This document shows positions 9,781 through 17,336 of a DNA stretch of 64,000 bases, piece by piece. Numbering within the stretch: the stretch's first letter is position 1; each line of letters opens with the position of its first letter. The position numbers and the translations under genes were made by a program. The notes under the pieces are model-generated. The model searched no databases and had not been told where the DNA came from. It was given only the letters and a program-made list of their open reading frames with translations. The DNA is taken from the IMG/VR virus record IMGVR_UViG_3300025437_000010, positions 1-64,000 of that record; one strand, written 5' to 3'. The DNA is from a virus.

Positions 9781-10321
9781 AAAAGACTTCTTCTTTCAGT
9801 GCGGAGTGCACTTTAAGAATGAATATTATATAAACAATTATGATATCGTGCTCAGTTTTTTAGTTGAGACGGACTCAATGCATGAACAAAACATTGCTAT
9901 GGAACGTGTCGTTCATTACGTTACTAACGTACTTCAAAATGCTGTTCTTGTCGAATCTACGCAAGAAGATACAATAAATCTATACAAAGCAGCAAAAATG
10001 AAAATCTGTGAACTTCCACAAGAACCATATGATCAAATTTTTGGTATGGTGCTTTTGCTGAAATTAAATTCCATCATGGAAGGGCGCATGAAGATCACCG
10101 ACATGATAATGGGATCAATGCTTAGTGACGGAGTGAGATATAGCATCGTTGCAGAAGTTGCCGAAAGCGCGCTTAGTGGTAAACACTGGTGGAATCGTTC
10201 AAATATATGTCTGAGTGACAATGATTTAAAATGTCCAAATGGTGATAATATTTTAAAATTATTCAGTGATAACAAATGGTCTGATTTAGACCTACAGTGG
10301 AAAGAAAAATTAAAAAAATAA
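9764..10321 (+). CDS. Conserved-looking phage protein, unknown
   Basis: 185 residues, soluble, starting at an ATG inside the end of the preceding gene. Visible segments include DIVLSFLVETDSMHEQNIAMER and a central hydrophobic helix (FGMVLLLKLNSIMEGR). There is no catalytic motif that I can assign. It is the last gene before the first early promoter at 10323, so it probably belongs to the upstream late unit. Confidence 0.5.
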   Translation: MNTRIEKDFFFQCGVHFKNEYYINNYDIVLSFLVETDSMHEQNIAMERVVHYVTNVLQNAVLVESTQEDTINLYKAAKMKICELPQEPYDQIFGMVLLLKLNSIMEGRMKITDMIMGSMLSDGVRYSIVAEVAESALSGKHWWNRSNICLSDNDLKCPNGDNILKLFSDNKWSDLDLQWKEKLKK

Positions 10322-10322
10322 A

Positions 10323-10350
10323 TTGACATGTTTTCTTTATTTGCTATAGT
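10323..10350 (+). promoter_or_regulatory. Sigma70-like early promoter
   Basis: TTGACA at 10323-10328, a 16-nt spacer, and TATAGT at 10345-10350. It lies immediately after the previous stop codon and about 22 nt before an AAGGAG site and ATG. Confidence 0.75.
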
Positions 10351-10372
10351 AGACGCAACAAGGAGACAAGTC

Positions 10373-10657
10373 ATGGAATTTGATAAAACAGATACCGATG
10401 GTCGGCGTTATAACGAAATTACGCTGCCCGGTGGAACATTTCGTGCATACGAAGATGATCCATATACTTGTCATCAAGTAAAACAATCGCCCGACGAACC
10501 GTGCTGGTTTGAGCCAGTGCTGGCTGCATGGGATCGTGGGGAATTTAAAGAAAAGACTGCCAAGGTAGTTCGTAATCCTAAGGACAAAGGCATCCTGCGC
10601 AAAGGTCCGGATGGGCTGTATGACGTTTTCTATGATATGCCTCTGGATGAAAAATAA
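10373..10657 (+). CDS. Small early protein, unknown
   Basis: 94 residues. The ATG at 10373 is preferred over the one at 10328, because the latter lies inside the promoter's -35 element and only 10373 follows an AAGGAG site. The protein is acidic and soluble, with short aromatic motifs (EPCWFEPVLAAW, GLYDVFYDMPL). It is the only gene between two early promoters, so it is probably made early as a monocistronic message. No family recognised. Confidence 0.6.
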   Translation: MEFDKTDTDGRRYNEITLPGGTFRAYEDDPYTCHQVKQSPDEPCWFEPVLAAWDRGEFKEKTAKVVRNPKDKGILRKGPDGLYDVFYDMPLDEK

Positions 10658-10670
10658 TTCAAATTAATTG

Positions 10671-10699
10671 TTGACATGGCTATTTTGCTGCATTATAAG
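10671..10699 (+). promoter_or_regulatory. Early promoter TTGACA-N17-TATAAG
   Basis: TTGACA at 10671-10676, a 17-nt spacer, TATAAG at 10694-10699. AAGGA and an ATG follow at 10729. Confidence 0.8.
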
Positions 10700-10728
10700 T
10701 GATGCATCGGAACACAAGGATACTTCAA

Positions 10729-11130
10729 ATGTTTACTCTTTCGGACATCAACTCGCTGACCAACTCGCACGATGGTGACATCTACTCTGATCTTTTCAAA
10801 GATGTTCACGGATTCCGTCCGCGTGGTACGAGTTTTGTGTCTCTTGAAGACTTTAACGAAGACTTCGAGAATCTGATCGTTCAACTGAATGCTCACAACC
10901 AAGAAGAAGCTGTTCGCCAAGAAAAAAATTGGAATAAGTTCCTCGCCCGCGTCTTTGAAGTTCGTGACATTGTGGTTCAGACCACCACCGAAGATGCCAT
11001 CTACATCATTGCTGATGCGGAAGGTATCACCACCGACGAACTCAAGTTCTATGGTTGGGAAATTCTTGAGCATGAACTGAACCTCAAATATGGTTCTATC
11101 AAGGCTTATCTTGCGGAAGGAGTAAATTAA
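10729..11130 (+). CDS. Conserved phage early protein (HGFRPRG motif)
   Basis: 133 residues from ATG 10729, preceded by AAGGA. An in-frame GTG at 10699 overlaps the -10 element and is not usable. The segment YSDLFKDVHGFRPRG is a pattern that recurs in hypothetical proteins of many tailed phages; no activity is known to me. The rest is acidic and helical. It overlaps the next gene by one base (TAATG), giving a coupled operon from the promoter at 10671. Confidence 0.6.
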   Translation: MFTLSDINSLTNSHDGDIYSDLFKDVHGFRPRGTSFVSLEDFNEDFENLIVQLNAHNQEEAVRQEKNWNKFLARVFEVRDIVVQTTTEDAIYIIADAEGITTDELKFYGWEILEHELNLKYGSIKAYLAEGVN

Positions 11131-11348
11131 TGGACACGCCTGGCCAATATGATTTTGAAAATTTCGCAAAATTGTTTAGTATTTTGAAATGTCGGTTCAA
11201 AGATCAGGATAATCCCGATCTTGCTGCGTTTGTCTATATTGCAGCCTTGGTGCCATCATATGTGCCATCTGACGTATTGAAGTTTCATGTTGAGTTTAAT
11301 CAAAAGGCTGTATTAGACGAGACCATCAAACAGCAAGCAAAATGGTAA
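11130..11348 (+). CDS. Small early protein, unknown
   Basis: 72 residues, translationally coupled to the preceding gene through an overlapping stop/start. It has a hydrophobic central stretch (LAAFVYIAALVPSYVPSDVL) that could be a buried helix or a short membrane helix. Not recognised. Confidence 0.5.
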   Translation: MDTPGQYDFENFAKLFSILKCRFKDQDNPDLAAFVYIAALVPSYVPSDVLKFHVEFNQKAVLDETIKQQAKW

Positions 11349-11355
11349 ATTTAAT

Positions 11356-11685
11356 ATGACCAACCCTAAAGTTACTATTAGACCAAATGGAACCAAGGAA
11401 TGGTGGGTAAAAGGTCAGCTTCATCGCGAAGATGGACCTGCTATTGAATTTATAGATGGACATAAACAATGGTGGGTAAAAGGTCAGCTTCATCGCGAAG
11501 ATGGACCTGCTATTGAATTTACAGATGGTCAGAAGGAATGGTATCTGAATGGCAAACTCCATCGCGAAGATGGACCCGCAGTTGAACGTGCAGATGGTTC
11601 CAAGTGGTGGTATCTAAATGGCAAGGAAGTAGATCAACTTGTTTTTTGGGTCACTACCAAGGAACGAATGAAGGTAAAATCATGA
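11356..11685 (+). CDS. LHREDGPA-repeat protein (MORN-variant type), copy 1
   Basis: 109 residues with three 23-residue repeats of the form LHREDGPAxE..DG.K.W(Y/W)xxG(K/Q), at about residues 22-90, and a conserved tail (DQLVFWVTTKER). The repeat resembles the MORN_2 type: short beta hairpins with a W-x-x-G turn. The same repeat and the same tail occur in the protein at 38371, so they are paralogues. The repeats are also close at DNA level. Function is unknown; a binding scaffold is plausible. It lies in an early operon. Confidence 0.65.
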   Translation: MTNPKVTIRPNGTKEWWVKGQLHREDGPAIEFIDGHKQWWVKGQLHREDGPAIEFTDGQKEWYLNGKLHREDGPAVERADGSKWWYLNGKEVDQLVFWVTTKERMKVKS

Positions 11686-11987
11686 ACATGGATGTAAATC
11701 AAAGACAGCTATTGATCAGTAAAAGCGATGATCTTTTTGATATTCTGCGTGATGAACAGGTTACCTTGTCCACTGCAGAATTGATTGAATTCAAAATAAA
11801 TTTAGATATCTCCCCTTTATATAAGCTTCCTTTATTGAATATGTTTAAATTCGAGAGTTGTTTATTTACTAAAAATGGCAGTGAAGTAATAGCGCGTTAT
11901 AACACATGGGAAAAGGCAGTTAAGGGACACCAGTTTCTTTCTGAAAAATATGGATTGACAATTCATGAAGAATATGTTATACCATAG
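11682..11987 (+). CDS. Small early protein, unknown
   Basis: 101 residues from ATG 11682, which overlaps the preceding stop (ATGA). The earlier in-frame start at 11604 would lie inside the repeat protein and has no ribosome site. The protein alternates charged and hydrophobic residues and ends with a KGHQFLSEKYGL segment. Not recognised. Confidence 0.5.
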   Translation: MNMDVNQRQLLISKSDDLFDILRDEQVTLSTAELIEFKINLDISPLYKLPLLNMFKFESCLFTKNGSEVIARYNTWEKAVKGHQFLSEKYGLTIHEEYVIP

Positions 11988-11989
11988 CT

Positions 11990-12502
11990 ATGATTGTGGA
12001 TAGTTTTGGACAACAGGTATATACTGAACAAGACCTTTGTGACTTATATTTAACTAACCCCGACATTGAACTCAAAAATGTTCTCGTTGCAGAGCAGATT
12101 AAGTTTGATGTCGCGCTTGATTTAGTTAAAGTCCCAACACTGAAACAGTATGATGTAAATGATCTTGATCTTACGATTGAAGAGTTTGATCGGCGCGCGC
12201 GCAACAAATGGTTCATTCCAAACGACTATCGCGATTTTGATATTGCAAAATTTGTATTAGATCAATGCGCAGATGAAACAGAATTGCAAAGAGCAGGAGA
12301 AGAACTTCTGCTATATCAAGAACGCGATATGTTCATGCTTTTAAGATATCTCAAATATCTTGTTGACACCATGCGTCAAAACAACATTGTATGGGGCGTT
12401 GGGCGCGGCTCCAGCGTAAGCAGTTTTGTTTTATATTTGATCGGAGTGCATCGCATTAATTCACTGTACTACGATCTTTCCGCAGATGAATTTTTCAAAT
12501 AG
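11990..12502 (+). CDS. Stand-alone DnaE-like (C-family polymerase) palm fragment
   Basis: 170 residues. The C-terminal third (residues about 105-170) aligns by eye with bacterial DNA polymerase III alpha: ERDMFMLLRYLKYLVDTM, then IVWGVGRGSSVSSFVLYLIG and YYDL..DEFF. These correspond to the DnaE segment around GPGRGSxAGSLVAY. The protein stops just before the point where DnaE carries its catalytic PDxDxD aspartates, so it cannot polymerise alone. The N-terminal part is acidic and not assigned. It is probably a nucleotide-, primer- or partner-binding derivative; the phage has its own family B polymerase. No frameshift is visible and the gene looks intact. Confidence 0.7.
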   Translation: MIVDSFGQQVYTEQDLCDLYLTNPDIELKNVLVAEQIKFDVALDLVKVPTLKQYDVNDLDLTIEEFDRRARNKWFIPNDYRDFDIAKFVLDQCADETELQRAGEELLLYQERDMFMLLRYLKYLVDTMRQNNIVWGVGRGSSVSSFVLYLIGVHRINSLYYDLSADEFFK

Positions 12503-12515
12503 CAGTGTTTCTGAA

Positions 12516-12523
12516 TATAAATA
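12516..12523 (+). promoter_or_regulatory. Late promoter TATAAATA
   Basis: An exact T4 late -10 element, 20 nt before the GAGGAGATTAAA ribosome site and ATG at 12543. Confidence 0.65.
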
Positions 12524-12542
12524 CAAGACAGAGGAGATTAAA

Positions 12543-12899
12543 ATGGCACAATATAGAACAGCACAGGGAAAGAGTTTAGATATGGCAGCACTCGCAGCCA
12601 GAAATGAGCGCGTTCGTGCAGTTGGGAATATGCCCGTAAATGCAAGAGGCGATACTATTGACTCACAGGGAAAAATCATCTTACCAGTGACACAGGCAAC
12701 TTCGGAAGCATATAAAAGAACAGTAGCAGACCGTGCAGTAAATAATGTATCAAAAAATACGACACCCAACTATCCAGCAACAGTTGATTCAATTGAAGAA
12801 TTTACTGCCGATGATCTTGGGTTTGATGATGCAGATTCAATTGAAATTGAAACGATTAAAGCACAAGAATTAAAAACCACAAGTAGAAAAACTAAGTAA
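12543..12899 (+). CDS. Small T4-like phage protein, unknown
   Basis: 118 residues from ATG 12543, which follows a strong GAGGAG site. The N-terminus (AQYRTAQGKSLDMAALAARN) is alanine-rich and helical, and the C-terminus is acidic then basic (ETIKAQELKTTSRKTK). It is the first gene of a short unit with the co-chaperonin 2 nt downstream. It may be a virion or assembly protein, given the late promoter and chaperonin partner; this is inference. Confidence 0.55.
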   Translation: MAQYRTAQGKSLDMAALAARNERVRAVGNMPVNARGDTIDSQGKIILPVTQATSEAYKRTVADRAVNNVSKNTTPNYPATVDSIEEFTADDLGFDDADSIEIETIKAQELKTTSRKTK

Positions 12900-12901
12900 G
12901 T

Positions 12902-13273
12902 ATGGCAAACGCAGTACACATTACTAAATCTAAAATTAATAGTAAAACATTTAAAGCAACAAAAGGAACCATCTTAGTTCATGGGATGGATTTCAATGAA
13001 AGAATCACTCATTCAGGAATTATTCTTCCTGATGATGATATGAAGAGTGCTGGAATTAGGCCGCGATGGGCGCAAGTCTATGCGGTAGGTTCCGACATTC
13101 AAGATGTAAATGTAGATGATTATATTATGATAGCACACGGTCGCTGGTCAAGAGGTCAAGCAATTGAAGATGAGACCGGCGAGAAAGTAATCCGTAAAGT
13201 AGACCCTAAAGATATATTATTAATAAGTGATACTAAAATAGACGATTACACATTAAGTGATAAAGCAATTTAA
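12902..13273 (+). CDS. GroES/gp31-like co-chaperonin
   Basis: 123 residues with the co-chaperonin fold signature: KGTILVHGMDFNERITHSGI, a mobile-loop-like segment (ILPDDDMKSAGIRPRW), then AQVYAVGSDIQDVNVDDYI. T4 gp31 replaces GroES on the host GroEL so that the large capsid protein can fold. The length is close to gp31 and longer than GroES, consistent with a phage co-chaperonin. It follows the small gene at 12543 by 2 nt and probably shares its late promoter. Confidence 0.82.
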   Translation: MANAVHITKSKINSKTFKATKGTILVHGMDFNERITHSGIILPDDDMKSAGIRPRWAQVYAVGSDIQDVNVDDYIMIAHGRWSRGQAIEDETGEKVIRKVDPKDILLISDTKIDDYTLSDKAI

Positions 13274-13355
13274 TAATCAATGAGGCATGAATAATGGATT
13301 CATGTGTGGACGAAAATATGTGAGACTAAGTAAGTTTCACCCATTACTCATTAAA

Positions 13356-13412
13356 TTTTAGGGAGTGGATAAACATCTTGGCAGAATTGAAAACTGACCC
13401 CACTCCCTAAAA
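13356..13412. repeat. Perfect 13-bp inverted repeat in the intergenic region
   Basis: Arms TTTTAGGGAGTGG (13356-13368) and its exact complement at 13400-13412 flank a 31-nt loop. No uridine tract follows at once, so it is not a standard terminator. It lies in the 198-nt gap between the co-chaperonin and gp44, just upstream of the gp44 promoter. Only a doubtful 24-codon frame (13287-13361) overlaps it. Confidence 0.7.
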
Positions 13413-13415
13413 AAC

Positions 13416-13444
13416 TTGATATTTTCCTTAACATAGTATATTAT
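13416..13444 (+). promoter_or_regulatory. Putative early promoter for clamp loader
   Basis: TTGATA at 13416-13421, a 17-nt spacer, TATTAT at 13439-13444, ahead of ATG 13472. Confidence 0.55.
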
Positions 13445-13471
13445 ATAAACTCAAATAAATGAAAGTAGACA

Positions 13472-14398
13472 ATGAAACAAAAACTTTGGGTTGAGGCTTA
13501 CAGACCTACGTCTGTAAATGATTACGTATTTGTTAATGAACAACAGCAGAAGCAGGTAGAACATTGGATCGCAGAAGGCATTATTCCACACCTGCTTCTT
13601 TCTGGTAATCCGGGCACTGGCAAAACTACGCTTGCTAAAGTTCTTATTAAGGAACTTGGTGTAGAGGAATATGATGTCCTTGAAATTAATGCGTCACGTG
13701 AAAATGGTATTGATTTCCTTCGTGATAAAATCAATGGTTTTGTGCAGACTATGCCATTCGGTAAATTCAAGGTCGTTTTACTAGACGAAGCCGACTATTT
13801 GACGCAGGCATCACAGGCTGCATTACGTAATGACATGGAAGCATATGCTGATACCGTGCGTTACATTTTAACTTGTAACTATGAACACAAGATCATTCCT
13901 GCATTACGTGAAAGCCGTTGCTACAAGTTTCATATTGCCAAGCCCGATATGACTGACTTTACCACCCGTGCTGCCACTGTGCTGCTCACCGAGGGCGTTG
14001 AATTTGATTTAGATGATTTGGACACTTATGTTCGTAGCTGCTATCCTGACCTACGAAAATGCCTCAATCAATTGCAGCAGAATTCTACGAGTGGGACGCT
14101 GAGCAAACCGCAGTCAACCGGTAGTGGAGAAGACGAACTTCTGATGGTAGCCACGGAACTTTTTAAGTCTGGAAACATTCTTGAAGGTCGTCAGCAGTTG
14201 TTGCAATACATTTCATTGTATCCTACACGTATTGAGGATTTGGTTCGCTGGGCATATGATAATCTTGATCTATGGGGAAAGACTAACGAACAAAAAGATG
14301 CAGCAATCATTACTATTCGGAACACACTAGCAAATTTGCCACTAGTGGGAATTCCTGAAATAAGCATTGCTGCTATGATGGTAGAACTCACTGCCTAA
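13472..14398 (+). CDS. 44: Clamp loader ATPase subunit (gp44-like)
   Basis: 308 residues, close to T4 gp44 (319). It loads the sliding clamp (here at 50764) at primer-template junctions. It has RFC box II (WVEAYRPTSVNDYV), Walker A GNPGTGKTT at 45-53, Walker B VVLLDEAD at 101-108, and the RFC SRC motif (RESRCYKF) near 147-154 that supplies the arginine finger. The AAA+ lid and collar helices follow. The partner subunit gp62, next to gp44 in T4, is not recognisable in the downstream genes. An early-type promoter precedes it. Confidence 0.92.
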   Translation: MKQKLWVEAYRPTSVNDYVFVNEQQQKQVEHWIAEGIIPHLLLSGNPGTGKTTLAKVLIKELGVEEYDVLEINASRENGIDFLRDKINGFVQTMPFGKFKVVLLDEADYLTQASQAALRNDMEAYADTVRYILTCNYEHKIIPALRESRCYKFHIAKPDMTDFTTRAATVLLTEGVEFDLDDLDTYVRSCYPDLRKCLNQLQQNSTSGTLSKPQSTGSGEDELLMVATELFKSGNILEGRQQLLQYISLYPTRIEDLVRWAYDNLDLWGKTNEQKDAAIITIRNTLANLPLVGIPEISIAAMMVELTA

Positions 14399-14412
14399 AT
14401 TTGGTTTCCAGT

Positions 14413-14721
14413 ATGATCTATCTAGGTGCAAGCATTCGTTGGCCATGGTTTAAAGGCTATAAAAGTATTTATGATGACTATTTGTATAAGTCATGGAGCG
14501 TGTCCAAGAACAAAACTCTTGAACTACAGGTTAGTAAAGGTGGCGATGACCTTATAGGGTTTATGTTTAGTTGGAGTATGCGACGGGATCATGCAGGACT
14601 AGACATTGAGGTTTCGCTGTTCCGCCGTTTTATCCTTATCTCATTCCATGACAACCGACACTGGAATGATAATACAAGCCGCTATATCAACTATGATGAT
14701 CCAGAAGAAGTTAAGGAGTAA
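14413..14721 (+). CDS. Conserved phage protein (DHAG..RHWN type), unknown
   Basis: 102 residues from ATG 14413, or 106 from TTG 14401. The pattern DHAGLDIEVSLFRRFILIS followed by FHDNRHWN is one I recognise from uncharacterised proteins of many T4-like and other tailed phages. The aromatic-rich N-terminus (RWPWFKGYKS) looks structured. It starts just after gp44 and is followed by another small gene with a strong ribosome site. Function unknown. Confidence 0.55.
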   Translation: MIYLGASIRWPWFKGYKSIYDDYLYKSWSVSKNKTLELQVSKGGDDLIGFMFSWSMRRDHAGLDIEVSLFRRFILISFHDNRHWNDNTSRYINYDDPEEVKE

Positions 14722-14726
14722 TATGA

Positions 14727-15011
14727 ATGAGATATCTTGTAGTAAATTTTTTAAGAAAAAATAACGGCAGAATTGATGAAATCGTTTCTGTTTCCAAAGA
14801 CGTAACACCACGCGTCAAAGAAAATTCTAATGTCATTGTTGATTTTGGAACTAAGACTATCGTTAAGTCGGTAATTGAAGGTAAGGAACATGACGCTGAT
14901 TTTGATAAACTTCGGGAATACTATTTGAAGATTTATCCTAATCTAATCGGTCAACTTGATAGGGAGGCTCCTATCACCATGGCTGAACAGAAAAGTGGTA
15001 AGAAGAAATGA
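14727..15011 (+). CDS. Small protein, unknown
   Basis: 94 residues. The AAGGAGTAAT site 5' of ATG 14727 supports the start. It is basic at the C-terminus (AEQKSGKKK). It begins with beta-type segments (RYLVVNFLRK, NVIVDFGTKTIVKSVI). It is the last + strand gene before the convergent - strand homing endonuclease. Not recognised. Confidence 0.5.
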   Translation: MRYLVVNFLRKNNGRIDEIVSVSKDVTPRVKENSNVIVDFGTKTIVKSVIEGKEHDADFDKLREYYLKIYPNLIGQLDREAPITMAEQKSGKKK

Positions 15012-15038
15012 TTGAAAAGAATTAATTAAATAATTAAG

Positions 15039-15064
15039 TAACAGAACTCCTGTTAATTTTATTT
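15039..15064. terminator. Putative bidirectional terminator between convergent genes
   Basis: TAACAG (15039-15044), a 5-nt loop and CTGTTA (15050-15055), followed on the + strand by a T-rich run. It sits between the ends of a + strand gene and the - strand endonuclease gene. The stem is short. Confidence 0.4.
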
Positions 15065-15718
15065 TGCCCAATTCCAATTATTACTATTTTTTCTTTGCTT
15101 TTTAGATTTTTGCTGTCTTCTAAGTCGTTCTAAAAGTGCTCTTGTGGAACAATTATTTAATTTGGCAGCTTCAATTACGGATTCATATAAAGTTCCATCT
15201 GGACCAATACATGAATTTTTTGCTAAATTGGTTTTTTTACCACCAAAAAATCTTTTGTCCCATGGTCCTCTACCGAGAACATAATCTGCAGGTTGTGTCC
15301 CTTCACTAACATAGATGCAATTTTGCCCATTGTTATACCAACGCAGATTTTGTTCGTTTATGGCAGATTTTCCAAACATCGGATTCAATGGACCCTTTAC
15401 TTTTTCTGCCATTTTCGGGTCTTTCATCGGGTTTAATTGTCCAGATGCAAAACCATCACCTTCTTCTGGTTTTAGGTTGGCCCATTCATCACTTTCAACG
15501 ACGTTCCACAATTCGCTATAATAAAGGCCCCAATGCTTTAATTCTTCAACTGTCAGACACTCTTTAAGAATTTCAGTAGTGACATCATATCCGTATTTTT
15601 TGATATGAGGAATCCAATCATTACCTGATCCCTTATATTTATATGGGTTTTGGACAGTTTTCCCAAGATACTTTAATCCGGTTTTGTTGTGGGTTTTTTT
15701 GTATAGATAAATAGTCAT
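15059..15718 (-). CDS. GIY-YIG family homing endonuclease
   Basis: 219 residues. The N-terminus (IYLYKKTHNKTGLKYLGKT) is the GIY-YIG motif pair in variant form, followed by YKGSGNDW and an HIKKYG segment as in T4 Seg-type enzymes. The C-terminus has a NUMOD1-like DNA-binding block (GPDGTLYESVIEAAKLNNCS) and a basic tail. Such enzymes cut intron- or gene-less alleles in related phages and spread by repair. It lies on the - strand directly downstream of phoH, apparently as an insertion. A late-promoter-like element at 15783-15790 points toward it. Confidence 0.78.
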   Translation of the reverse strand: MTIYLYKKTHNKTGLKYLGKTVQNPYKYKGSGNDWIPHIKKYGYDVTTEILKECLTVEELKHWGLYYSELWNVVESDEWANLKPEEGDGFASGQLNPMKDPKMAEKVKGPLNPMFGKSAINEQNLRWYNNGQNCIYVSEGTQPADYVLGRGPWDKRFFGGKKTNLAKNSCIGPDGTLYESVIEAAKLNNCSTRALLERLRRQQKSKKQRKNSNNWNWAK

Positions 15719-15782
15719 GCTGATTGCTTCTTAATAGCGTTAGATAGGGTGGGGACTGCACTCCCGCGACCCTTATATAATG

Positions 15783-15790
15783 TATTTATT
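15783..15790 (-). promoter_or_regulatory. Putative - strand late promoter AATAAATA
   Basis: The reverse complement reads AATAAATAC, overlapping the end of phoH and pointing to the homing endonuclease. The leader between it and the endonuclease start can fold with AGGGT (15746-15750) and ACCCT (15769-15773) as an outer stem. Confidence 0.45.
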
Positions 15791-16571
15791 CTTCTCCATA
15801 TAGTTTTAAAATATGTGTGATGATTTCATGTCTTCTAATATCTCTATTATCAAATGCGCAAAATGTCATTCCAGGAACAGTGTGTGATTGTGCGCGATAT
15901 ATAAGGTCCAACAATCCATTGTCTGGTGTTTTTCTATCTGCCTGCTTGGTATCGCCTGTAATGACTAACTTACTGCCCTCACCAATTCTAGTCATTATCA
16001 TTTTCATCAGGTGTGGCGAGCAATTCTGCATTTCGTCACATATGATCCACGCATTTTTAAATGTTCTCCCTCTACAAAATGCCAAGGGGGCAATCTCGAT
16101 TATTTGTTCCTTTATCATATATTCTAGTTCAGTGACACTATAATATTCACGCATAACATCAAACAACGGTCTTACCCAAGGTTCCATTTTTGCGTTTAAA
16201 TCTCCTGGTAAAAATCCATGTTGTTCTGCGTCCGCAGCTACTGCTGGTCTTGTAAGTAATATTTTATCACAGTCTCCTTGTCTCATTGCTTTGATTGCTG
16301 CTAACATAGCAAGGTATGTCTTTCCGGTTCCCGCTGGCCCACTAACCACTACGATGTCTGTTTCAGGGTCTGTCAATGCGATGATATATTTTTCCTGATT
16401 TATGCTCTGAGGCACTAACTCTACTGGTTTAGTTTGCTTTTTGGGTTGGGATTGAGTGAAGTCAATAGTCTTTGATTCTTTAGTGTAAAATACTTTACCT
16501 TCAGTTTCTTGATATCTTCTTCCTGATCGGGTGTCTTTTTGTCTAAGGGCGCTTGTTTTGCGTTTAGTCAC
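15786..16571 (-). CDS. phoH: PhoH-like ATPase
   Basis: 261 residues on the - strand with a GTG start at 16571 preceded by AGGAGAA. The basic N-terminus (about 60 residues) is followed by a PhoH P-loop domain: Walker A GPAGTGKTY near 78-86, the KILLTRPAV block, a Walker B-like IICDEMQN near 175-182, and SKLVITGDTKQ. PhoH proteins are RNA-associated ATPases, often found in marine phages; their role in infection is unsettled. It is divergently transcribed from the late operon at 16744. Confidence 0.9.
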   Translation of the reverse strand: MTKRKTSALRQKDTRSGRRYQETEGKVFYTKESKTIDFTQSQPKKQTKPVELVPQSINQEKYIIALTDPETDIVVVSGPAGTGKTYLAMLAAIKAMRQGDCDKILLTRPAVAADAEQHGFLPGDLNAKMEPWVRPLFDVMREYYSVTELEYMIKEQIIEIAPLAFCRGRTFKNAWIICDEMQNCSPHLMKMIMTRIGEGSKLVITGDTKQADRKTPDNGLLDLIYRAQSHTVPGMTFCAFDNRDIRRHEIITHILKLYGEE

Positions 16572-16678
16572 GTGGTTCTCCTAATTTGATACACCATTCT
16601 TGAAATACACTTGTATCTCAGACTTACTTAGAGCGGGAAAACGAGTAAACTATCGGCAAGTGTAATTTAGTTTGCTAA

Positions 16679-16716
16679 GATAAATACTAATCACATTTAC
16701 ACAAAGATGATAAATA
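16679..16716 (+). promoter_or_regulatory. Tandem late promoters (two GATAAATA elements)
   Basis: GATAAATA occurs at 16679-16686 and again at 16709-16716, both upstream of ATG 16744, in the 172-nt divergent region between phoH and the late operon. Two elements 30 nt apart suggest strong late expression of the operon. Confidence 0.65.
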
Positions 16717-16743
16717 GTCATAACAAAGTGGATTAATACTTAG

Positions 16744-17334
16744 ATGAGCAGTCTTCCAGCAGATAAATTTTTCAACGATGTCAACTTCGTAAGTATTGTT
16801 GATACCATCAAAAATGTGTATATGAGTGATGGTGCAATGTCCACATTACTTGATTTTGAGAGATGCTTGGACGAAGCAGACCTATATGCATACAAAAATT
16901 GGATTATTGGCGAATTGGTGGATGGTCCCAAAGTAGGAAGATATTCATGTAAATGTATTTTTATGTGGCCATATAAACTTATGCCAGACCCAAGAGGCGC
17001 GCTGAGATTAGAGTCCGTGGGGTGTAAAGTTACTTTTGGTAAATCAGAAGTTGAAGTTCCAATAGAAGTCAAAGATTATGATGACTTCGTTCCGGGCACA
17101 CGTTATCCAAAAATGCATAATAGAAAAGTTTGGTTTGTTGAAATTAGAATCCCAATTGAACTTATGAATGACATCAAGGAAGGATCAATTGACCTTGCTG
17201 ACCAATCAATTGACTTGTCAGACATTGAAGATGCATACAATGAAGATTTAGACAAAATGGATTCACCAGAAAGTGGTCCCGATACCATGCAGGATGAAAA
17301 TCAAAATGTAGGCGCGATGGGAATGCAGGTTTAA
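16744..17334 (+). CDS. Late operon protein 1, unknown
   Basis: 196 residues. The central segment is beta-rich (SCKCIFMWPYKLM, KVWFVEIRIPIEL) and the C-terminus is strongly acidic (LSDIEDAYNEDLDKMD) with a Met/Gly tail. Two late promoters lie upstream, and the next gene starts 2 nt after its stop, so it heads a late operon that ends with a holin-like protein. A virion or assembly role is inferred from timing only. Confidence 0.5.
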   Translation: MSSLPADKFFNDVNFVSIVDTIKNVYMSDGAMSTLLDFERCLDEADLYAYKNWIIGELVDGPKVGRYSCKCIFMWPYKLMPDPRGALRLESVGCKVTFGKSEVEVPIEVKDYDDFVPGTRYPKMHNRKVWFVEIRIPIELMNDIKEGSIDLADQSIDLSDIEDAYNEDLDKMDSPESGPDTMQDENQNVGAMGMQV

Positions 17335-17336
17335 TT

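Noticed and set aside
10328-10372. Upstream ATG at 10328 as start of the early gene
   Set aside because: It lies inside the -35 element of the promoter, so the transcript would not contain it.
11356-11640. CRISPR-like direct repeats
   Set aside because: The 69-nt periodic repeats encode the LHREDGPA protein in frame, with no variable spacers between identical units.
13287-13361. 24-codon frame in the gap before gp44
   Set aside because: The GAGG is only one base from the ATG, and its end runs into the inverted-repeat arm; no support as a gene.
14413-14721. gp62 clamp-loader partner
   Set aside because: The position is right but at 102 residues it is too short and carries a different conserved pattern.
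15706-15713. GATAAATA on the + strand as a late promoter
   Set aside because: It is the antisense of the first codons of the - strand homing endonuclease, and no + strand gene follows it.
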